A stretch of 64,000 nucleotides of DNA from positions 1 to 64,000 of the forward strand of contig CAYNVQ010000001.1 in the NCBI GenBank assembly GCA_964400735.1. The letters run 5' to 3'. Below the pieces are notes generated by a model. That model saw only the letters and a list, made by a program, of their open reading frames with translations, made no database searches and was not told the origin of the DNA. The DNA comes from CAYNVQ01 sp964400735. Its GTDB lineage: Bacteria; Acidobacteriota; Aminicenantia; Aminicenantales; Aminicenantaceae. Positions 9,312 through 16,376 of the stretch are shown in pieces. How positions within the stretch are numbered: position 1 is the first letter of the stretch; every line of letters begins with the position of its first letter. The position numbers and the translations under genes were made by a program.

Positions 9312-9643
9312 TTGGATTTTTTCACGTCGAAGGCTATCTCCGGAATCCCTTCCCAGAGTGCTTTCTGGTAGGCTTTGACCTCCTGAAGGGCCATTTTCCC
9401 ATCCTTGGTCAGGCTGTAATAGGTGCGGCTGCGTCCGCCCTTTTCTTGATAGAACTGTTTTGTGGTTTTACTGACATAACCCTTTCTCAGAAGTTGATCC
9501 AGAGAGAAATACAGAGCTCCCATGGAATAGTTCTTTTTTAACGATCGGGAGACGTGTTTGTTGATGGTGACGCCATAAGCGTTATCCTCGAGTCTCCATA
9601 CGGCGATAAGGATGGCTTCCTCCAGACGGGTTATGATATTCAT
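9308..9643 (-). CDS. PadR-family transcriptional regulator (module A)
   Basis: This 111-aa winged-helix protein has the PadR pattern: LEEAILIAVWRLEDNAYGVTI helices, MGALYFSLDQLLRKGYV recognition helix and wing, then EKGGRSRTYYSLTKDGKMALQ. The C-terminal dimerisation helix is short, as in the small PadR-s1 subgroup. An upstream GGAGAAGGG ribosome-binding site is present. Its stop overlaps the start of the permease by 4 nt. PadR proteins generally repress their own operon and release on ligand binding; here the linked gene is the permease. No palindromic operator as clear as those of modules C and E is seen upstream. Confidence 0.9.
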   Translation of the reverse strand: MNIITRLEEAILIAVWRLEDNAYGVTINKHVSRSLKKNYSMGALYFSLDQLLRKGYVSKTTKQFYQEKGGRSRTYYSLTKDGKMALQEVKAYQKALWEGIPEIAFDVKKSK

Positions 9644-9692
9644 CCCTTCTCCAGTTTTATTGGATTCTAATATATAGACGGTTAAGGTTGTA

Positions 9693-9757
9693 AAAAGGTT
9701 GGCAAAAAATCTACAGCATGAAATAAATAAGGGAGAACCGTATAAGATTTCAGCCTA
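9693..9757. repeat. Permease 3'-flank repeat R2, copy 1
   Basis: AAAAGGTTGGCAAAAAATCT, followed by ACAGCATGAAATAAATA and GGGAGAACCGTAT, lies between the module B permease stop and the module A PadR promoter. A nearly identical ~60-bp sequence occurs at 12840-12900, in the same position relative to module C. Conservation of non-coding flank suggests that the modules were duplicated together with their 3' region. Confidence 0.7.
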
Positions 9758-9759
9758 TT

Positions 9760-12372
9760 TCATTCATACCGGAGTGAATCCACCGGGTTGGCCGTGGCGG
9801 CTTTGATAGATTGGTAGCTGACCGATAATAAGCCAATTGCCAGGGCCACCAGGCCGGAGAGGATGAAAATCCAGATATTTAAATGTATTCTGTAGGCAAA
9901 GTTGCCCAGCCATCTGTTCATGAAGTAATAAGCGACAGGCCAGGCAATCACATTTGATAGAACAACCCATTTTGTGAATTTCTTCGAGAGGTTCATAATG
10001 ATCCCGGAAACCGATGCACCCAAGACTTTTCGGATCCCGATCTCCCTGGTGTATCGTTCGGCCGTGAATGAAGCCAGTCCGAATATCCCGAGACAGGCGA
10101 TGAGGACAGTGAGGAATGTGAATGTTGAAAACAGTTTTCTGGTTTGTTTTTCATTCGTGTAGAGTTTGTCATAATCCTCATCGAGGAATGAGTATTCAAA
10201 GGGCACATGAGGTGCGAAGTTGTCCCATGCTTTTTTAATGTAGGAGACTGTCCCGGAGATATCCCCGGTATTGAGACGTACAGATACTAGGGTCTCAGGG
10301 TCTTTGTGGTACCCCCCGGAGAGCAATAGGACCTGCGGCCTTATAGTCTGGTGAAGCGATTCATAATTATAATTCTTGATGACCCCGATGACCGTGAAAT
10401 CCCCCCTTTGTGGGAGCCAGTTATTGATTTTTTTATTGATCGGGTCATCCCAGCCTATCTGTTTGACCGCTTCTTCATTCAACACAGCCGCATGAGAGTC
10501 AGAAGGGAATTCTTTGGAGAAAAATCTTCCCTGTGCCAGTTCTATTTTCAGTGTCTTTAAGAAATCATAGTCACAGATGCATATGTTCAAGGGAACGTTT
10601 TCTCCGCCTTCTGCACCGAATCCCATGTTTCTAAAACCACTGCTTGGTAATGTATCGGAACCGGAGACGGCAATAATTTGGTTGTTTTGGCGAAGGGTCT
10701 CTTTAAAAGGAACTATGCTGCTGCCCAGGGACTCCGAATTTCTGATAACTAAAACATGCTCTTTCTCGAATCCCAGCTTTTTGTTCTGGAAGAATTTAAT
10801 CTGTTGTAAGACAACCAGTGTGCCGATGATCAGGACTATGGTAAATGTAAACTGGAAGGTGACAAGGATGTTTCTCAAAAATGAGCTGCCTTTGGTCGTG
10901 CCTGTTTTGGCTCTGAGTGTAGTGATGGGTTTAAAGGCTGACTGGAAAAGCGCCGGATAGAGTCCGGAGATGACTCCAACGATCAGTCCAAGGATTAATA
11001 ATGAAGGAATCACGGTGAGGTTGTCGAAGTAATGGATTTCGAGGTTCCGGCCGATTATAGCTCTATACGCAGGCAACAAGCAGTGGACAATGGCTAGGCT
11101 TAAGGCGAGTGAAATGAAGCTCAAAAGAACGGATTCACTCAAGAATTGGACCATAAGCTTGTTTCTGTCCGAACCGAGGACTTTTCTTAATCCGACCTCC
11201 TTTGTCCGCAGGGTCGATTTGGCTGTGGAAAGGTTTATAAAATTGATGCAGGCCATGAGAAGGATGAGCAGGCTTATGATCGAGAAGATAATGACGTAAG
11301 TTCTGCTGCCGTTGGCTTCGAATTCTCCCCCCATGTCGGAGGAGAGGTGAATCGAAGCGAGAGGCTGCAGGAAATACTCCCAGGAATTGCCCTTTGCCAG
11401 CCATTCATCGAACTGTTTTCCACCCATGTATTTTTTAGTGAATTTCTTGAGCTTTTCGTCGAAGATGTTCTTCGATGTTCCCGGCTTAAGGAGAAGATAC
11501 GTGATGAACGTGTTCGCATCCCAGACGTTGTTTTCTATTAAGGTTGGAAAGTTGGCTGTAGAAATAAGAAGGTCATAGTGGAAATGAGAGTTCTCGGGAA
11601 CGTTCTCCGATACTCCTGTGATTTCAAAGTCTTTGCTGCCTTCGGAATAATCGGCATGCACGACTTTTCCGAGGACATCGGTGGTTCCGAAATATTTCAT
11701 GGCCGTGTCCCTGGAAATCACCATCGTATCGGGATTCGTGAGGGCTGTCTTGGGATTCCCGTGGACGAGGGGGATGGAAAAGACATCGTAGAAGGTAGCG
11801 TCGACTGCAAAGAAGCGGGATTCATAAAAGGTTTTCTCGCCAACTGTGACAGGCGTTCTTCCGAACACCAGGAATTTGACTCCTGTTTCGATTTCAGGAA
11901 AATCCTGGAGGAGTTTTTTAAAATTTTCTGCGGAAGTATAGGTTTGGCTTATCCTTGTGTCGCCGATTGTTGCTCTGAAAGCTAACCTATAGATATCGTC
12001 TGCCCGGTCATAGAATTTGTCGTAGCTGAGTTCATGAGCCACAAAGAGCTGAATGAGAATACTGCAGGCTATCCCTATGGCCAGACCTATAATATTGATA
12101 AATGAATACCCTTTGTGCCTTTTGATGTTTCTCAATGCGATTTTTACATGGTTTTTAAACATGATGAATCTCCAATATAGTGTCGATCGAATGAAAAATG
12201 GCACGGGTTTGAGAATTTGCCAGCTATACCACATATCCGCCCTGAATCGGCCTTTTTCCGAGAGGATCATGCGATATTCTTCTTCTGCGTCGCCCAGGAT
12301 GCCGGTTTTTCTTGAAAATGAAAGGATGGCGAGAATCCTTTCGGCGATTTTCGGAGGCCTTGTCCTTCTCAT
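9760..12372 (-). CDS. Prefix-domain FtsX/MacB-like ABC permease (module B)
   Basis: This 870-aa permease has the same plan as module A. The prefix domain is at residues 1-78 (RPPKIAERILAILSF, LGDAEEEYRMIL, WYSWQIL). The MacB-type permease then starts FKNHVKIALRNIKRHKGYSFI and INIIGLAIGIACSILI, with two core domains and the loops RTKEVGLRKVLGS and TREIGIRKVLGAS, ending PVDSLRYE. I placed the start at the ATG at 12370-12372, which overlaps the PadR stop by 4 nt; a longer frame begins 15 codons upstream inside padR but lacks prefix-domain similarity. No ATPase partner is nearby. Confidence 0.85.
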   Translation of the reverse strand: MRRTRPPKIAERILAILSFSRKTGILGDAEEEYRMILSEKGRFRADMWYSWQILKPVPFFIRSTLYWRFIMFKNHVKIALRNIKRHKGYSFINIIGLAIGIACSILIQLFVAHELSYDKFYDRADDIYRLAFRATIGDTRISQTYTSAENFKKLLQDFPEIETGVKFLVFGRTPVTVGEKTFYESRFFAVDATFYDVFSIPLVHGNPKTALTNPDTMVISRDTAMKYFGTTDVLGKVVHADYSEGSKDFEITGVSENVPENSHFHYDLLISTANFPTLIENNVWDANTFITYLLLKPGTSKNIFDEKLKKFTKKYMGGKQFDEWLAKGNSWEYFLQPLASIHLSSDMGGEFEANGSRTYVIIFSIISLLILLMACINFINLSTAKSTLRTKEVGLRKVLGSDRNKLMVQFLSESVLLSFISLALSLAIVHCLLPAYRAIIGRNLEIHYFDNLTVIPSLLILGLIVGVISGLYPALFQSAFKPITTLRAKTGTTKGSSFLRNILVTFQFTFTIVLIIGTLVVLQQIKFFQNKKLGFEKEHVLVIRNSESLGSSIVPFKETLRQNNQIIAVSGSDTLPSSGFRNMGFGAEGGENVPLNICICDYDFLKTLKIELAQGRFFSKEFPSDSHAAVLNEEAVKQIGWDDPINKKINNWLPQRGDFTVIGVIKNYNYESLHQTIRPQVLLLSGGYHKDPETLVSVRLNTGDISGTVSYIKKAWDNFAPHVPFEYSFLDEDYDKLYTNEKQTRKLFSTFTFLTVLIACLGIFGLASFTAERYTREIGIRKVLGASVSGIIMNLSKKFTKWVVLSNVIAWPVAYYFMNRWLGNFAYRIHLNIWIFILSGLVALAIGLLSVSYQSIKAATANPVDSLRYE

Positions 12373-12704
12373 TTTCCGGTTTTCTCTTCCCAGGTCAGAT
12401 CTGCATAACTCTTCCATATTTGTTGCTGCATCTTATAGGCATGTTTGAGAGCTTTGTCGCCTTCGGATGTGAGGGTGTAAAAGATCCGGCTCCGACCTCC
12501 ACGTTCTGGTTTGGATTCCCCTGTGAAGCGTTTGACAAATCCTTTTTTAGTCAGTTGTTCCAGAATGAAATAGAGTGTGCCGTAGGGCAGAGCTTTGCCC
12601 GTGGTTTTTTGGATGTGCCGTTTGATAGCCACTCCGTAGGCATTGTCTTTAAGCCCCAGGATGGCTAAAAGCAGTGTTTCTTCAGCTTTAGTCAATTCTC
12701 TCAT
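12369..12704 (-). CDS. PadR-family transcriptional regulator (module B)
   Basis: This 111-aa PadR protein shows ETLLLAILGLKDNAYGVAI, PYGTLYFILEQLTKKGFV and ERGGRSRIFYTLTSEGDKAL. The coupled permease follows with a 4-nt overlap. Directly upstream (12726-12838) lie two ~46-bp direct repeats, the first containing the inverted repeat TACAAGT-A-ACTTGTA. These are the best operator candidates for this regulator and suggest autoregulation. Confidence 0.9.
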   Translation of the reverse strand: MRELTKAEETLLLAILGLKDNAYGVAIKRHIQKTTGKALPYGTLYFILEQLTKKGFVKRFTGESKPERGGRSRIFYTLTSEGDKALKHAYKMQQQIWKSYADLTWEEKTGK

Positions 12705-12725
12705 CTGATAGCCTTTCCATTAAAA

Positions 12726-12838
12726 TACAAGTAACTTGTAGATATACATATTATAATATATACGCGTTTCTTGTTAAAAAGTCAACTTAATTTACAAGTA
12801 ACTAGTAGATATGCATATTGTATATACGTGTTTCTTGT
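12726..12838. promoter_or_regulatory. Duplicated operator-like region upstream of padR (module B)
   Basis: Two direct repeats (12727-12774 and 12794-12838, offset 67 bp) each begin ACAAGTAACT, run through an AT-rich GATATACATATT segment, and end GTGTTTCTTGT or GCGTTTCTTGT. The first contains a perfect 7-bp-arm palindrome, TACAAGT-A-ACTTGTA (12726-12740). The second has one arm degraded (ACTAGT). Position and symmetry fit binding of a dimeric PadR repressor. This is inferred from sequence only. Confidence 0.5.
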
Positions 12839-12839
12839 A

Positions 12840-12900
12840 AAAAAGGTTGGCAAAAAATCTACAGCATGAAATAAATAGGGGAGAGCCGTATTAGATTTTA
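12840..12900. repeat. Permease 3'-flank repeat R2, copy 2
   Basis: This is the second copy of the flank described at 9693-9757: AAAAGGTTGGCAAAAAATCT, then ACAGCATGAAATAAATAG and GGGAGAGCCGTAT. It immediately follows (in transcription sense) the module C permease stop at 12908. The two copies differ at only a few positions although they are non-coding. Confidence 0.7.
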
Positions 12901-12907
12901 CCGACTT

Positions 12908-15520
12908 TCACTCATACCGCAGGGAATCGACCGGATTGGCTATCGCAGCTTTGATGGATTGGACGCTGACTGTAAGCATAGCAGCTATAAAAACCGCGGC
13001 TGCCGAGGCAATAAAGGTCCAGATGCTGATATTCGTTCGATAGGCGAAGTTTTGCAGCCATCTATAAGAGAAAAACCAGGCTATAGGCCATGCGATAAGG
13101 TTTGCGATGAGCATGCGTTTAGATAATTCCTTGGATAATAAAAGGACAACCCCTGAAACAGATGCTCCCAACACTTTGCGTATTCCGATCTCTTTAGTTT
13201 TTTGTTCTGTTGTAAAAGCAGTTAACCCAAACAAACCAAGACAGGCAATAAATACAGCAATCATGGTGAAGATGATGAAACTTTCTCCCAGCTTTCTCTC
13301 GGAGTTGTACATTCCATCGATATACTCATCAAAAAAGGAATAACGGAAAGGGTAATCAGGCGAAAATTCATTGAACTTTTCCTCTACAAAAGACAGTGTG
13401 CTGGCAGTATCATCTGAACTTATTTTAAGCAAAATGTATTTAGCCTCCTCCCATTCATTTTGAATAAGGCTAAGGACCAAAGGTTCGATTTTCCGGTGAA
13501 GCGATAAAAAATGAAAATCAGTGATCACGCCGATTACGACTCCATCTTCATCTCCCCACTGATTAAATTTTTTGCCGATAGGCGCTGTCCATCCGATGGC
13601 CTTAACGGCTGTTTCATTCAATATATAGGCCTGCTTGACGTCTGTCGTCATTGACTTCGAGAAATTCCTTCCTTCCAAAAGCTCTATGTCATAAAAGTCC
13701 AAAAAATTATAATCGACAAATCCGCGGACGAATCGAATATTTTCATCGGTCTTGCCTTCCCATCTAGCGCTACCTCCACCTGTTATCAAGGATGGCAAAC
13801 TGCTTGTCAAAGAAATTCCTAGAATTTGAGAGTGCTGGCTCAGTGCATTTTTGATAGGTTCATAATCCCTTTCTGATTCCATCTCTGCCACGGGAACGAC
13901 AATGATGTGATCTCGGGAAAAACCCAAATTTGCTTTCTTGATGAACCTAAGTTGATTATATATTGTTAACGTACAAATGATCAGCCCTGCGGATACGATA
14001 AACTGAATGATAACAAGAGAATGGCGCACTGCGAAAAAATTTTTTGGGCCTGTTTTAAATCCCGGCTTGAGTATATTCAATGGATTGAGTGAGGATAAAT
14101 AAAGCGCAGGGTAGCTGCCGGAGATGAGCCCTACCAAACAAGTGACACAAATTAGGGCGTGCAGAATCCAACTCTCATTCAAAGGCGCAAAAGTCAGCTC
14201 TCTATCAATCAGTTTACTAAAATACGGAAGAGAACTCTTGACTAGGAGAATAGAAAGGAGAAGTGCAATGAAAGCGAAAAGAATGGATTCACCAAAAAAC
14301 TGCATTATGAGAAGACGCCGGTTAGCCCCCACGACTTTTCGTATTCCTATCTCTCTGATACGGCTGGTTGAACGTGCTGTCGAGAGGTTCATGTAGTTAA
14401 AACAGGCAACCAGCATAATGATCAAGGCAATTCCTGAAAATAAATAAATATACCGGATATCACTGCTTTTCCCGATCGGGGGATTTATAGGATTGAGATA
14501 GATATTTGTCAAAGGCTGAAGACGAAACTCCTGATCTGATTTCTCGCCTGTATGTGTTTCCACCAAAGCTTGAAGCTTGCTTTCGAAAACATGAGGTTTG
14601 CTGCCATTTTCCAGTTGAATATACGTTGCAGAAAAGGAGTGCCCCCAATTGATAAGATCGCCTTTTCTTCCCCTGTAACTTGTGTAGTACATCGTTTCTA
14701 GCGAGATGAGAAAATCAAACATCAGGTGAGAATTTGCTGAAATGTCTTCTAATATTCCAGTAATTTTATATTCATACTGGTTGTCGAATTTTAATATTTT
14801 TCCCATCGGGGCTTCTTTCCCGAAATACTTTTCCGCCATTTTCCGTGTGAGTACAATCGAGAAAGGTTCACTCAGTGCCTTTTCAGGATTGCCTGAAATC
14901 AGGGGAAAAGTAAACGTATCCAGAAATTCTGGGTCGACGATGAAAAAATTGTTCTCTGTGTAACGGCGGTCTTCATAGCTTATGGATCCGTTAAAGTCTA
15001 TGTATCCTCCCCACGGGCAGACTCTAACGGCGCTTATCACCTCTGGCATTTCATCCTGTAAGGCAGGTTTTAAAGCCCCCGGAGTTAGCGCATTCCAATC
15101 TTCTCCTGTTTTATGCACAATCCTGTAAATATTTTCAGCATTTTTATGAAATTTGTCACTACTAAGCTCGTGATGAATATAAATCAGCATCAGGATCGTG
15201 CAGGTTAATCCGATTGTCAGTCCGGTGATATTGATAAAAGAAAATACTTTGTATCTTTTTATATTCCGCAGAGCCACTTTACTATAGTTTTTAAACATAA
15301 CTCCAATTTCAGAAAAATTATGGATTATCAAAAGGGGTATCGTACACAAGATGTCTTTGAGGTACCAAAACCAAGCCGAAATCCATCCTTTTTCTTCCAG
15401 CTCGCGCACAAATCTTTCTTCAATCCCTTCGAGAAAATAACCTCTCTCTTTAGGCGGAAGAATTTTCTTCAATATCCATTGACCAAACCGAGGAGATCTG
15501 GCCTTATTTTTCTTTTTCAT
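12908..15520 (-). CDS. Prefix-domain FtsX/MacB-like ABC permease (module C)
   Basis: This 870-aa protein has a prefix domain at residues 1-80 (SPRFGQWILKKILP, LEGIEERFVRELEEKG, WFWYLKDIL). The permease portion starts FKNYSKVALRNIKRYKVFSFI and ITGLTIGLTCTILM. The signature loops are SRIREIGIRKVVGANR and TKEIGIRKVLGAS, and the end is PVDSLRYE. Its ATG overlaps the PadR stop by 4 nt. The N-terminal prefix probably acts in the cytoplasm, possibly by contacting the PadR protein or an ATPase; that is conjecture. No ATPase or membrane-fusion protein gene lies in the array. Confidence 0.85.
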   Translation of the reverse strand: MKKKNKARSPRFGQWILKKILPPKERGYFLEGIEERFVRELEEKGWISAWFWYLKDILCTIPLLIIHNFSEIGVMFKNYSKVALRNIKRYKVFSFINITGLTIGLTCTILMLIYIHHELSSDKFHKNAENIYRIVHKTGEDWNALTPGALKPALQDEMPEVISAVRVCPWGGYIDFNGSISYEDRRYTENNFFIVDPEFLDTFTFPLISGNPEKALSEPFSIVLTRKMAEKYFGKEAPMGKILKFDNQYEYKITGILEDISANSHLMFDFLISLETMYYTSYRGRKGDLINWGHSFSATYIQLENGSKPHVFESKLQALVETHTGEKSDQEFRLQPLTNIYLNPINPPIGKSSDIRYIYLFSGIALIIMLVACFNYMNLSTARSTSRIREIGIRKVVGANRRLLIMQFFGESILFAFIALLLSILLVKSSLPYFSKLIDRELTFAPLNESWILHALICVTCLVGLISGSYPALYLSSLNPLNILKPGFKTGPKNFFAVRHSLVIIQFIVSAGLIICTLTIYNQLRFIKKANLGFSRDHIIVVPVAEMESERDYEPIKNALSQHSQILGISLTSSLPSLITGGGSARWEGKTDENIRFVRGFVDYNFLDFYDIELLEGRNFSKSMTTDVKQAYILNETAVKAIGWTAPIGKKFNQWGDEDGVVIGVITDFHFLSLHRKIEPLVLSLIQNEWEEAKYILLKISSDDTASTLSFVEEKFNEFSPDYPFRYSFFDEYIDGMYNSERKLGESFIIFTMIAVFIACLGLFGLTAFTTEQKTKEIGIRKVLGASVSGVVLLLSKELSKRMLIANLIAWPIAWFFSYRWLQNFAYRTNISIWTFIASAAAVFIAAMLTVSVQSIKAAIANPVDSLRYE

Positions 15521-15849
15521 GTTTTTATCAATTCATCGGCGAGACTATCAAAATCTTTCCACATAAGCCTTTGAATTCGTTGAATATTCTTTAAAGCTGA
15601 TATTCCATATTTTGTTAACCGATAGTACTTTTTAGCTCTTCCTCCTCTTTTTGAGGATGATTCCCCTATATCGCTTTCAAGATGCCCATACTTAATCATT
15701 CTATTCAAAGATACATAGAGTGCTCCAAAAGAGAAATTTTTACCTGTGAAGCGCTCTAGCTGATCTTTGATGGAAACGATATATGCATCATCCTTTAATT
15801 TTAAAATGGTGAGCAAATCATTTTCTTCCAATTTCGTTAAGACTCTCAC
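15517..15849 (-). CDS. PadR-family transcriptional regulator (module C)
   Basis: This 110-aa PadR protein shows NDLLTILKLKDDAYIVSI, SFGALYVSLNRMIKYGHL and KRGGRAKKYYRLTKYGISAL. It is translationally coupled to the permease (4-nt overlap). A perfect TTTCTAA-T-TTAGAAA palindrome 26 bp upstream of its start (15875-15889) is a likely autoregulatory operator. Confidence 0.9.
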   Translation of the reverse strand: MRVLTKLEENDLLTILKLKDDAYIVSIKDQLERFTGKNFSFGALYVSLNRMIKYGHLESDIGESSSKRGGRAKKYYRLTKYGISALKNIQRIQRLMWKDFDSLADELIKT

Positions 15850-15874
15850 GTTTTTCCTCTTGTTAGTTAATATG

Positions 15875-15889
15875 TTTCTAATTTAGAAA
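15875..15889. promoter_or_regulatory. Palindromic operator candidate, module C
   Basis: This is a perfect inverted repeat, TTTCTAA-T-TTAGAAA, with 7-bp arms and a 1-nt centre, in the short AT-rich leader directly upstream of padR. Size and location fit a PadR dimer site. Confidence 0.5.
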
Positions 15890-16120
15890 TATTATATCAA
15901 ATTTAACATGTTTGTCAATTTTTTTCCTAATTAAAAAAAAAGAAGTGTACGTAAGCTCCTTTCCAACGATCCTCTGTTGTTTACTCCTGTTGAACTTTAA
16001 GGCATTGAAATAGGATGTCTTAAACGATGTCAGATATAGTTGAAATTTTCAGCTAAAATGGGATTTGGGCACAAGAGCTTTTGATGGTTTTGCAAATCAT
16101 TGAAAATTATTAGATTATAG

Positions 16121-16376
16121 GAGTGGCTGGGAAGCAGGGATTCGTGACCCCTGTTTTTGTAATTTGTTTAATTTTAAGCAATTGTGAGATATGTGATTGA
16201 AGACACGTAATTATATCTTTTCGTATTGTTTTGATTGGTTTGCGATTCTTTCGTATCTTTTGCCTTAAATTGGACACGATGTGGGCACAAGCTTTTCTTA
16301 ACGACTTCTCATAAAAGACAAAATGGACTTAAAGTCATAAATGTGGGATTTCTCAGCTCCTTGAAAAATCGATTGA
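16121..16376. repeat. Permease 3'-flank repeat R1 with tRNA-like 3' end, copy 1
   Basis: This gene-free stretch starts with AGTGGCTGGGAAGCAGGGAT. That is the complement of a tRNA 3' end (T-arm plus acceptor plus CCA), though its T-loop is altered. About 240 bp follow that match 20569-20809, including TTTTTGTAATTTG, TATCTTTTCGTATT, TTGGACACGATGTGGGCAC, GACAAAATGGACTTAAAGTC and the permease 3' end. A fossil integration site or duplicated flank is the simplest reading. The part between 15890 and 16120 shows nothing recognisable. Confidence 0.6.

Noticed and set aside
12726..12838. CRISPR array
   Set aside because: Only two direct repeats with no comparable spacers; better explained as duplicated operator DNA.
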